Below are positions 11,701 to 22,899 of a stretch of DNA of 64,000 nucleotides, piece after piece. The notes under the pieces are model-generated. The model saw only the letters and a program-made list of their open reading frames with translations. It had not been told where the DNA came from and made no database searches. A program made the translations under genes and the position numbers. The DNA comes from Anthonomus grandis grandis (Eukaryota; Arthropoda; Insecta; Coleoptera; Curculionidae), in assembly GCF_022605725.1 (NCBI RefSeq), contig NC_065564.1:4752698-4816697 (forward strand), read 5' to 3'. Position 1 is the stretch's first letter. Each line of letters starts with the position of its first letter.

Positions 11701-14141
11701 ATTGACCTGTATCTAAGAAATGGACAAGTAATGTGAGCTTTTCCAGGCAACTGTGAAACGCATATTTTACATATTTATTAAAGGGTGGAAGGAAACAGTA
11801 AATTGGTACTTTGGAAATGACTGACCAGTGTCTAGAATTAATTGGAGCGTATGCAAATTAAAGTGAATCCTCTGCTTTTTCCAGCCATTTCATTTTCTAT
11901 TTTTTTCAAGGCATTTAAAACTATTTTTTTATTTTTCTAGGAAATAAAATTCCAACAGGAAAATAATTTAAATTATTGGGAAAAGTAGAAAATGATTACA
12001 TGTATCTAGAATTAATTGGAATGCATGAAAATTATAGTAGCAAGTGATTTTTCAATTTTTCCAGACAACTGTAGTAATTTCTCCCATTATTCCAGGCATT
12101 TGCTTTTAATTCCCTGTAGTTGAAAGACATTTTTTATTTTTTACAGGCACATGAAGCTATTTTCAATTTTTTCCAGGCATTTCATTTTCTATTTTTTTTC
12201 TAGGAATTTAAAAATATTTTAATTGTTTTATGGATAATTGAAATAAATATTTTTGTTCAAGGCATTTAAAACAATTTTTTAATTTTTTTAGGAAATAAAA
12301 TTCCAACAGGAAAATAATTTAAATTATTGGGAAAAGTAGAAAATGACTGCATGTTTCTAGAATTAATTGAAGTCAATGAAAATTATAGCAGCAAGCGATT
12401 TTTCAATTTTTTTAGGCAACAAAAGTCTCCCTGTATTCCAGGCATTGTTTTCTATTAGTTCCCTGCAATGGAAGACATTTCTTATTTTCTATAGGCACTT
12501 AAAACTCTTTTCTATTTTTTCCAAGCAAATTAATTTTATTTCTAGCATGAAAATAATTTCAATTGCCTGGAATAAGTAGAAAATGGCTGCATGTGTCTAG
12601 AATTAGTTGGAATGCATGAAAATTATAGAAGTAAGTGATTTTTCAATTTTTCCAGACAACTGGAGTAATTTCTCCCATTATTCCAGGCATTTGCTTTTAA
12701 TTCCCAGTAGTTGAAAGACATATTTTATTTTTTACAGGCACATGAAGCTATTTTCAAATTTTTCCCGGCATTTAAATTTTTTATTTACCAGGAAAATAAT
12801 TTCAATTGCCTTGGAGAAGTAGAGAATGGCTGCATGTGTCTAGAATAAATTAGAATGCATGAAAATTATAGTAGCAAGTGATTTTTCAATTTTTCCAGAT
12901 AACTGGAGCAATTTCTCCCATTATTCCAGGCATTTGCTTTTAATTCCCTGTAGTTGAAAGACATTTTTTATTTTTTACAGGCACATGATTCTATTTTCAA
13001 ATTTTTCTAGGCATTTAAATTTTATATTTACCAGAAAAAAATTTCAATTGCCTGGAAGAAGTAGAGAATGGCTGCATGTGTCTAGAATTAATTAAAATGC
13101 ATGAAAATTATGAAGGTAATAAAAGCAAATGATTTTTCAATAATTCCAGGCACCTGGAGTTAATTCCCCTCAATGGAAGATATTTCTTGTTTTTTACAGG
13201 TACTTGAAGCTGTTTTCGATATTTTCCAGGCAATTAGATGTTATTTCTACTAGGAAAATCATTTCAATTTCCTGAAAGAAATAGAAAATGACTGCATGTG
13301 TCTAGAATTAATTGGAATGCATAAAAATGCAAATTATTGAATCAAGTGGTTTTTCAATTTTTCCAAACAACTCGAGTCATTTCTTCCATTATTCCAGGCA
13401 TTTGCTTTTAATTCCCTGTAGTTGAAAGACATGTTTTATTTTTTACAGGCACATGAAGCTATTTTCAAATTTTTCCAGGCATTTAAATTTTATATTTACC
13501 AGGAAAATAATTTCAGTTGCCTTGGAGAAGTAGAGAATGGCTGCATATGTCTAGAATTAATTAAAATGCATGAAAATTAAGAAGGTAATAAAAGCAAATG
13601 ATTTTTCAATATTTCCAGGCACCTGGTGTCATTCTCCCTTTATTCCAGGAATTTTCTTTTTTATTTCCTCGCAATGGAAGATGTTTCTCGTTTTTTACAG
13701 GTACTTGAAGCTGTTTTCGATATTTTCCAGGCAATTAGATATTATTTCTACCAGAAAAATAATTTAAATTGCCTGGAAGAAATTGAAAATGGCTGCATGT
13801 ATTTAGAATTAATTGGATTGCATGAAAATTATAGTAGCAAGTGATTTTTCAATTTTTCCAGACAAGTGGAGTAATTTCTTCCATTATTCCAGGCATTTGC
13901 TTTTAATTCCCTGTAGTTGAAAGACATATTTTATTTTTTACAGGCACATGAAGCTATTTTCAAATTTTTCCAGGCATTTAAATTTTATATTTATCAAAAA
14001 AAATTATTTCAATTGCCTGGAATAAGTAGAGAATGGCTGCATGTGTCTAAAATTAATTAAAATGCATGAAAATTAAGAAGGTAATAAAAGCAAATGATTT
14101 TTCAATATTTCCAGGCACCTGGAGTCATTCTCCTTTTATTA
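11701..14141 (-). repeat. 243-bp tandem repeat with alternating A/B monomers
   Basis: The landmark GAATGCATGAAAATTA and its variants recur at about 12021, 12372, 12612, 12855, 13097, 13318, 13567, 13819 and 14062, a period near 243 bp. Each unit carries three or four TTCCAGGCA-type cores. Two versions alternate towards the right end: one with ATAGTAGCAAGTGATTTTTC (12612, 12855, 13318, 13819) and one with AAGAAGGTAATAAAAGCAAA (13097, 13567, 14062), giving a nascent dimer of about 470-495 bp. Reading frames through it are repeat shadows. Confidence 0.88.
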
Positions 14142-14265
14142 AATAATATTTGATAACATTTAAAAAAACATTTAGGAAAATTTACTGTAAAGAAATCAAA
14201 TTTGATGACACGACATGATTTTTAAATTAATTTAAAAAAATGCAACGTTGACACATGAATTTTAG
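14142..14265. repeat. Isolated monomer of the TGTCA satellite found at 17.7-21.0 kb
   Basis: The segment with TTTACTGTAAAGAAATCAAA, a GACACGACATGATT block and AAAAATGCAACGTTGACACA matches, in the same order and spacing, the 190-bp satellite monomers of 17.7-21 kb (compare about 18190-18280). It lies more than 3 kb from that array, inserted between two minisatellite blocks. Confidence 0.75.
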
Positions 14266-14794
14266 TCCAGTTGCCTAGAAACAAATGAAAATAGCTATCA
14301 GCTTAGTGCATAAAAAATGGAAAGAGCCTTCAAATAAAAATTAATTAAATAAAACAATAATTTTAAATGCCTGGAAATAATGGAAAATTACTACAAATGC
14401 CTGGAAGACTTACAAAAATGATTGCATTTTGAGAAAATAGAAAATGGCGTCAAATGCCCAGAAGAAGTAAAAAAGCTGAGGCCTAAGTACAATAGACAAC
14501 AGCATAATAAAGAATAATTTAGTAGAAGTGGAAAATATCTTTAAGTGCCTTGAAGTGTATGGAAAATATATCGTGAACATTTAATTAATTTCATTTAAGC
14601 TGAAGCAGTTTTCAATTTTTCCAGGCATTCGGAGTCATTTTCCACTTATTGCAGGCATTTGACATTTTGGTTTTTGGAGGTAAATTCTTGATTATTGCAT
14701 GGATACTTGCTCGATTTGTAGGGAATATTGAAAACTGCTTGGAAACGACTTCAACAGCCTGCAAGAAACAAAAGTGCCTGAAAAAGGGGTACAC
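14266..14794. repeat. Mixed-orientation minisatellite remnants
   Basis: Plus-oriented copies (AAATGCCTGGAAATAATGG, near 14368 and 14398) are followed by minus-oriented ones (TTTTTCCAGGCATTCGGAG, near 14616) and a last plus group at 14755-14785 (ACAGCCTGCAAGAAAC). Confidence 0.7.
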
Positions 14795-15680
14795 AAAAAG
14801 ACGTTGAAACCCACGTAAAATTAAACAGATAAATATAATAAACTCCGGTAAAGTCACACTGGGGAAGAAAAGGGCACCGGGAAAAGTTTCCCCAAAGAAA
14901 ATTATGTGTCAGCAACTGACGACGAGACCGCCGACTAATAAAACTCGCACCTCGCGCCCCGAATAGTTTCCGGGGCCGAAATTTAAAAGTTAACCGATAA
15001 CTTCCGGACCCGGAGTTTCCCAAACTGAGAGAGAGAGAGAGAGAGACGGGCAAAGTTTTTCCAAAGGATGAGATTTAAGAAATAAATTGAAAAGTTCTTT
15101 TTTTTTTGAATATATGATGGAAAAATCAATCTTTTGTTGTGTTGACATTATCAACTCGACGGCATCAACTCGTTCTTCACCGTCAGCAATTAATACAACT
15201 ACATCCTCAACAAATAACGGCCTCTTCGGTTCTCACAATAACACCATAAAGGATATTGATTTCCTTTCATTTTAATTATAACCTTTCAAAAACAGCCAAG
15301 AAAACCTCATTCTTTCTCTTCTTTCACTGGGTTTCTTATTACTAATTGATGCATCTTTGTTCCGTTGCACAATTAAAAAATTTTTGTTTTTTTTTTAAAT
15401 TTAAAATATTTACATCTATAGAGCGACTTCAAAAAGAAGGGGCGTCCATAAAGAGGTTTTCCGAGATCGATTTCAAAAGGAAAACAGTCGATGTTTATTG
15501 TTTAAATTGCAGCAAAAGCGGCGCTTTTTTGAACCGATAACGATTTGTTTGCTTTAGGGAGATCTTTGGATTTCCTGGATGTAATAATAGACATCAAAAA
15601 TGCAGATTTTCCGTTTTTACAATAAAAACGAGGTCAAATTTCTTGGTTAATATCGATCGCTTTAGGCTAAAATGAGATTT
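14795..15680. other. Unique island with GC-rich, GA-containing patch
   Basis: The 14860-15050 stretch is noticeably GC-richer than its surroundings (CTCGCACCTCGCGCCCCG near 14946). A plus-strand frame at 15087-15275 is rich in Ser, Thr and Asn (ending in a KDIDFLSF stretch), and one at 15346-15540 is Lys/Phe-rich. Neither has a recognisable domain or clear splice sites. The island may be regulatory. Confidence 0.35.
15027..15046. repeat. (GA)n microsatellite
   Basis: This is an uninterrupted alternation of G and A for about 20 bases inside the GC-richer island. Such tracts bind GAGA-factor-like proteins in insects; whether this one does is inference. Confidence 0.85.
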
Positions 15681-16855
15681 CAATTCTAGGCACTAATAGA
15701 AGCAACTTTTCTGATTTTTGAAAATTAAAAAGTGGCTTTTAATTTTTTCCTGATGGTTGATGTAATTCTCCAATTTTTCCGACACCTGGGGTCATTGTTT
15801 TTTTTTATTCTTGGCATGGAAGAAATTTCCTAATTTTTTACAGGTACTTTTTTTTCCACTTAAGGTCTTTTTCTGTATATTCCAGGCAATTAGACTAAAT
15901 AAAAAAACGTCTAGACTAAAATAAAGTGTATGGAAATTATTTTCTGTAAACTTATACTCGAATCGGTTGAAGCAATTATTTCCAGGAACTCCCAGTCATT
16001 TTCAATTTTTCCAGGCACTACATCAACCAGTTTTTTTAATTTATTACAGGCAACTTAAGCAATTTCTTATATTTTTACAATTATTAGAGGCAGTTGAAAA
16101 TATTTTCCATTAATTTTTTGCCTGAGATGTTAATGAAAAAACAATAGAAAATTACTTTAGTTAACTAAAATTAATTATAGTGGTGAGTAGGTAATAGTAG
16201 TGAGTTTTTTTTTTCAGTCACTTAAAGCTACTTTCAATTTTTTTCAGGTAATACAATTTTATTTCTACCAGGAAAATCATTTCAACTTGTAAAAATTGTG
16301 TATAGAAAATTTAATTTATCCAGGCACTTAAAGTGGCTTTCCACTTATTCTAGGCTTTTGAAGATTTGATTTTAGAAGTGAATGTTTGATTACTGCATAA
16401 ACACTCTGCCAATTGTTGGGAAACCAAAGAAGTGCCTGGAAAACATAATAAACATCTACTATTGAGTAAAAGGATAAAGAAAACGACTTTAACAGCCTGT
16501 AAGAGATGTAAAAAAATTTATTGTAAAATTGATTGTACGATAAGAATAATAGGAAATTGTTTTTAAAAGCCTGGAAAAATAAAAATATGACTTCAAGGAG
16601 CTTGAAAAAAAAAATAATAAAAAATTACTTCACCTCTCTAAAAACACACAAAAAAACGGCTTTAAGTGCCTGGAAAAATTAAAACGTCAAATATATAAAA
16701 AAAAATAAAATTAAAAATTTATCAATGTCCCGAAAGCAATAGAAAATGGTTTCAGAAGCCTGGAGTGCCTGGAGAAACAGGGAGGTGACTAGAACAGCCT
16801 GGAAGAAATAATAAAAAAGTGCCTGGAAAATTAGAAAATTCGGTTTATTGCAACA
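15681..16855. repeat. Minisatellite array with strand switch near 16.4 kb
   Basis: From about 15760 to 16350 the cores are minus-oriented (TTTTTCCAGGCACTACATC near 16005). From about 16430 to 16830 they are plus-oriented (AAGTGCCTGGAAAAATTAAA near 16664). It is the same 30-base family as elsewhere in the window. Confidence 0.78.
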
Positions 16856-17690
16856 TGCATTGCTTATAAAATGAATATGACATTTTTATATAAAACAATA
16901 AAAAAAAGTAACAAAAGAAGAAAAATTGAATTTTCAGGAAATGTCCCGGATCTTCCAAAGCTGACTAAACAAATCCAAAAATATTACGACATGAATTGCA
17001 ATAAAATTATTAGTCACCCCCCCTATAGGCTTTTCCCGAACGTAATGCACACAAGGGCCCACCCTAAGGGTGCGGATTCATGTCTGCACCCCCAAACTAA
17101 TAAATTAGTCGGTATAGAGCAGATAAAAATTCGAGTTAGTCAGTCAAAACCATAGAAGGCCCGAGGGAGAAAAATTTCTTTGGGGTGCCGTACAGGGGCG
17201 CACATAAAAAAAAATGCCATAAGAGAACTTTCAACTTATTGACGGGGGGTTCTACACCACTGGACTAAGTTAGTATGTGTGACCGCCTGTATCGTGCAGA
17301 TATCCATTTTGCTTTTACGATGACTTACAAGAGATAAGGAGTGTTAAATTAAGAACGAGAGGGGGGACGAAAATGTCGTGTCGGCTTTTCGCGACTGTCA
17401 TAAGCAGCCATAGAGCGAGATTAAAAGAGGGGCCCAACACTATTTTTTTTTTTATTTATTTTTATGTCACACATGTGGGCCTTAAAGGGGATTTTTCGTC
17501 ACAAGTTTTAATTGAATTACGTTTTTTTAGGGTTCAAGGGTAGATACTTAAAGAGTCGAACAGGGCAACAAACTTTAAAAAAAATTAATGATCATAACTT
17601 CTGAATAAGGTATTAAATGTCGTTATCAGGTTTGGCAACGTAGCAGTTATGAAAACTTGTCAGTATTGACGGACTACATTTAAACACAAT
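16856..17690. other. Unique island before the TGTCA satellite
   Basis: A 94-codon plus-strand frame (16871-17155) is Lys-rich and has no recognisable domain or splice context, so it is not called. The remainder has GC-richer stretches (17010-17070, 17150-17200) and a T-run near 17443. Nothing further is recognised. Confidence 0.35.
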
Positions 17691-20600
17691 TTCAGAAATG
17701 TCATAGTAAATGCGAACTATTGTAAGTTTTTAAAAAATGCACGGTTGTCACATCAAGTTGAGCAGTTCGATGAAATGTTGTATAATTGCTGTACATTTAA
17801 ATATAAAAAACCGCTGTTATAATACAATTCATATACAGGACGAGAATATTACAATAATTTGTTGATTGTACCAGTAGAAAACCTGAAAATAAATATCTGT
17901 CAATACTGTCGAAGATGTCAAGTCAAATGTCAAACTAGCGCGCCACCTGCTACTGCTGTCAGATTTTTAAAAAATACAACGTTGTCATATGTTGTTGAGC
18001 AAATAGATAAAATTTAAAAAAGTATTTTGCAAAGTTTACTGTAAAAAAAACATATCTGACAACACAGCCTAATTATCAAATTTAAAAAAATAAATCAATA
18101 TTTTCAAAGCTGTCAAATAAAGTTTAAAAAAATGCAACGCTGTCATATGAATTTTAGCAAATAGATAATATTTTTAACAAAATTTTGCAAAGTTTACTGT
18201 AAAAAAAAACAAATCTGACAACACGGCATGATTATTAAATTAATTTTAAAAAATGCAACGTTGACACATAATTTTTAGTAAATGGATAATGTTTAAAAAA
18301 TGTTTTGGAAAAAGCTGACAATACAGCATAATCGTTAATTTAATTTAAATAAAATCAATAATGTCAAATACAAAAATTTTTGAAAAAACTGTCAATGGTA
18401 TCAAATGAAATTTAAAAAATGCAACGTTGTCAAATTAATTTTAGCAAGTAGCAAATATTAAAAAAAATATGAAATGCAAATGAATGATATCTAAAAAAAA
18501 CCATTTACAAAGTTGTAAAAAAAAGAAATCTGACAACACAGCATAAGTATTAAATTCATTTTAAAAAATAAATCAACAATATCAAATACTGAAAATTGGA
18601 AAAACTGTCAAAGATGTCAAATGAAATTTAAAAAAATGCAACATTGTCATATAAATTTTAGCAAATGGATATAGTACTAAAAAAATATTTTGCAAAGTTT
18701 ATTGAAAAAAAACAGAAATCTGACATTACAGCATAATATTTAAATTAATTTAATGATTAATAGAACAAAGATGTCAAATATAAAAATTTGGAACAACTGT
18801 CAAAAATGCTAAATAAAATTTTAAAAAAATGCAACGTTGTCACATGAATTTTAGCAAGTGGATATTATTAAAAAAAAAATATTTTGCATAGTTTCCTGTA
18901 AAGATAACAAATCTGGCAACACAGCATAATTATTAAATTAATTTAAAAAAATAAATCAACAATATCAAATACTGAAATTTGGAAAAACTGTCAAAGATGT
19001 CAAATGAAATTTAAAAAAATTCAACGTTGTCAAATTAATTTTAGCAAGTGGATAATATTAAAAAAAATATTTTGAAAAGTTTGTTGTAAAAAAAAAACAA
19101 ATCTGGCAATACAGCATAATTATTGAATTAATTAAAGAAAAATAAATCAATAAAATCAAATACTAAAATTTGGAAAAACTGTCAAAGATGTCAAATGAAA
19201 ATTTTAAATATGCAACATTGTCATATAGATTTTAGCAAATGGATAGCATTTAAAAAAATAATTGCAGAGTTTGCTTTAAAAAAAACAACTGTGACAACAC
19301 GGCATAATTATTAAATTAATTTAAAAAAATATATTAATAATATAAAATATAAAAAATTGGAAACCCTATCAAAGATGTCAATTGAAATTTTAACAAATGC
19401 AACGTTGTCAGATGAATTTTAGTAAAAGGATAATAGTTAAACAAATATTTTGCAAAGTTGACTGTAAAAAACAAATCTGGCAACACAGCATAATTATTAA
19501 ATTAATTAAAAAAAAATAAATCAATAAAATCAAACACTAAAATTTGAAAAAACTGTTAAAGATGTCAAATGAAATTTTTGAAAAATGCAACATTGTCAAA
19601 TTAATTTTAGCAAGTGGATAATATTAAAAAAAATATTTTGCAAAGTTTGCTGTTAAAAAAACAAATCTGACAGCAGAGCATAATTATTAAATTAATTTAA
19701 AGAAATACCTAAATTAATAATGTAAAATATAAAAAATTGGAAACCCTGTCAAAGGTGTCAAATGAAATTTTAAAAAATGCAACGTTGTCAGAGGAATTTT
19801 AGTAAAAGGATAATTAAAAAAAATATTTTGCAAAGTCTCCTGCAAAAAAAAAACAAATCTGGCAACCCAGCATGTTTATTAAATTAATTAAAAAAAAATA
19901 ATTCAATAATATCCAATACTAAAACATGGAAGAACTGTCAAAGATGTCAAATGAAATTTAAAAAAATGCAACATTGTCATATAAATTTAAGCAAATGGGT
20001 AATAATTTAACTGTCAAAGATATCAAATGAAATTTAAAAAATTCAACGTTGTCAAATTAAGTTTAGCAAGTGGATAATATTAAAAAAAATATTTTGAAAA
20101 GTTCGCTGTAAAAAAAACCAATCTGGCAACAGGGCATAATTATTAAATTAATTTAAAAAAATATATTAATAATGTCAATTATAAAAAATTGGAAACCCTG
20201 GCAAAGGTGTCAAATGAAATTTAAAAAAATACAACGTTGTCAGATGAATTTTAGTAAAAGGATAATTAAAAAAATATTTTGCAAAATTTACTGTAAAAAA
20301 ACAGATCTGGTAACACCGCATATTTATAAAATTAATTAAAAAAAAATAAATTAGTAATGTCAAATAGAAAAAATTGAAAAAACTGTCAAAGATGTCAAAT
20401 GAAATTTAGAAAAATGCAACGTTGTCACATGAATTTTAGCAAGTAGATATTATTAAAACAATATTTTGCAAAGTTTACTGAAAAAAAAATTAATCTGGCA
20501 AAACAGCATAGTTATTAAATTTATTTAAAAAATAAATAAATAAATAATGTTAAAGGTAGGAAATTGCAAAAACTGTCAAAGATTTCAAATGAAATTTTAA

Positions 20601-20990
20601 AGAATACAACGTTGTCACATACAATTTAGCAAATAGGTAATATCAATCCGGCAACACATCATTATTAAATTAATTAAAAAAAAATAAATAAATAATACCA
20701 AATATAAAAAATTGAAAAAACTGTCAAAGATAGATGTCGAATGAAATTTAAAAATATGCGTCAGATGTAACGATGTCAGATGTATTTTAGTAAGTGGGTT
20801 ATAATTAGAAAAATATTTTGCAAAGTTTACTACAAAAAAAAGGAAATCTGACAACACGGCATAAAACTAAATTAATTTCAAAAAAATAAATTAATGTCAA
20901 ATATTAAAATTTGGAAAAACTGTCAAAAATATGAAGTGCAATGTCAAACAAATGCACTTTAAAAAATCTGACAGCATAGTTTAAAATTTA
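17691..20990. repeat. TGTCA-rich satellite, monomer about 190 bp
   Basis: The block AAAAATGCAACGTTGTCA recurs at about 18135, 18255, 18422, 18639, 18832, 19022, 19213, 19400, 19588, 19780, 19970, 20044, 20232, 20418, 20608 and 20768. Most spacings are 186-193 bases; the short ones mark internal deletions. Each monomer also has AACTGTCAAAGATGTCAAA, a T/A-rich linker with TTTTGCAAAGTTTACTGTAA, and ATCTGACAACACAGCATAA. The left end (17.7-18.1 kb) is more diverged, and faint matches continue to about 21.55 kb. No open frame is maintained. Confidence 0.9.
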
Positions 20991-22103
20991 AAAAAAATAT
21001 TAAAAAAAATTAAAATGTGTCAAAATATTTTAGAAAAAAAAATAAAGAAGAACCTCGTATACTTGTTAAAACAAATCAGCTAATTTTATTTGTAATAGTT
21101 TGACAAGTGACAGATGACATCTGTCAAACTGTTTGATTGACAACAGTGACCATATATGCCTTCTATAAGCGCTACGGTTTTATTTAATGTCAATTATTTA
21201 ACCTTAATGCAGATAAAAACTATATATAGTCACACCACCATAAACCAAGCCATTGACAGATTAACAGATATGAGCAATAAACGTCAAATATTTTCAAAAG
21301 GGACACCAATTAAAAAAATGAGCCAATAAAACAATAACCAAATCGAGCCAACCTGAAAAGGAAATAGAATTCATCTGACAACATCGCTAAAAAAATTAAA
21401 ACACGTCGAATCGAAAAATATCCGACAACAGCGCTGATGATGTCAACCGAAATATCTCGAACCAAAAAGAAGTACTGCGTCACAAGCGCTGTTGTCGGTG
21501 TTGAAAAAATTGCGAGGTTGCCACATAAAATTCTAGAAAATGGGAGAATGGGAAGAAAAAAAACACAATTCAAACTTTATTATAATAAATCAGGCCCAAT
21601 TCAATTAAATTTTCAAAAAATAAATCAACATTTGAAATTTTTTTTTGAAAAAAATTTCCTACCTTAAAGCTGGATCGGCCCTTCTAGCGACCATATCAGT
21701 CATAAGGTCGCAGAGGGATCAGGATCAACGGACGTACGAAAGCCCATACACGAACGCACCGCGAAATTCGGCGACGATTTTCCACTTTTTCCGCGATTTA
21801 AAGTAAAATTCCGACTTTTCCCGATAAATCGTTTCACGATGAAGCGCGTCGCACGCGTAACCGAACCTCGAATAAAATTAAAATATTTATAAAGACGCAA
21901 TTTAGCGCAAAGAATGCGGCCCGGCTCTCGGCATTGTTTATGTTAACGCTCCATAGGGCGAATTCTTTCGCAAAAAAAAACGCGTGTTTGTACGATTTTA
22001 TCGATTTTATGCATACGATGGTACTGTACTGGATGTTTTAAAATAAAATAATTTAAAAATAATATTATGATATTATATGGGCCTAATTATTTAGGGGAAA
22101 GAG
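20991..22103. other. Degenerate satellite margin and unique flank
   Basis: This stretch carries decayed TGTCA-type words to about 21560 (for example CGCTGTTGTCGGTGTTG), then single-copy-looking sequence with a GC-richer part (21680-21960). Short frames on both strands here overlap each other and match nothing known. Confidence 0.35.
21098..21129. promoter_or_regulatory. Nested dyad TGACAGATG-A-CATCTGTCA inside GTTTGACA...TGTCAAAC
   Basis: TGACAGATGACATCTGTCA at 21108-21126 is a perfect 9-base inverted repeat around one base. It is nested in an outer 8-base inverted repeat (GTTTGACA 21098-21105, TGTCAAAC 21122-21129). TGACAG/TGACA is the known core for TALE-class homeodomain proteins (Meis/Homothorax/TGIF type). 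Binding here is inference. Confidence 0.4.
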
Positions 22104-22899
22104 GTTTAAGCCCTAAAATGCAATAGCCCTTATGCTAAAAATATTTATATTGTATTATACATAGGAAGTCTGAAAAATCTCATTTAAAAATGGTTGTTTT
22201 TTTATGCCCAAATAAAAAATAGGGACTTTTTGGTATTTTTATGTAAAAAAAAATAAATAAAAAGTCGCATAAAAGTCGAGGAAATTGCGAAAAGCCGATA
22301 ATTACAAATATGAGTTTTCCTCGAAACATACGTGAGATTTAATTTTTATTATTTCGGCAACGTTTACCCCATTGAAAAGCCAATTGAAAAGCTTATTAAC
22401 GTTTTTTTGGAAAACTAACAGAACACGAGTTATTCAAGTGTTTCCACTTGGCCTCGAAATTTAAAAAATTGAAAAAATTATCAGAATCAATAAAATCTAT
22501 TTTCCAAATGTTTCTTTGTATAAAAAAAAATACATTTTAAAGCAAAAGGTTAAAAAACCTTTGACAAATTTATTAAAATTAAATTTAATTTTTTTATGCC
22601 AAACGTAAAAGTGTAGCAGCGAAATGCTTTAAGCAAAAGTTGTCTGGAATAATCAGTGGTATCCAAAAGTGAAAAAAAATCAGCACCACCTGGCACAGAA
22701 TTTGAGAAAATGGCGAAAAACCTAGAACCATAAACACCCACTTTTCTCAGGCCTTTTGGGGAAACTTTAACTTTTTATTTTTCTAATGTGTACTACCAAA
22801 GAAGCCCAATTAAAAAGGTTAGTAAAATTTTTCTCGGAAAATTAAGGGAGAGCGAGTTATTTGGGTTCTTTTCAAATTTTGGGGTAGGGTTACAGACTT

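Noticed and set aside
4491..16855. Regularly spaced short repeats resembling a CRISPR array
   Set aside because: The repeats are degenerate, with variable 25-60 base spacing and related rather than unique spacers. There is no cas gene, and the window is plainly eukaryotic.
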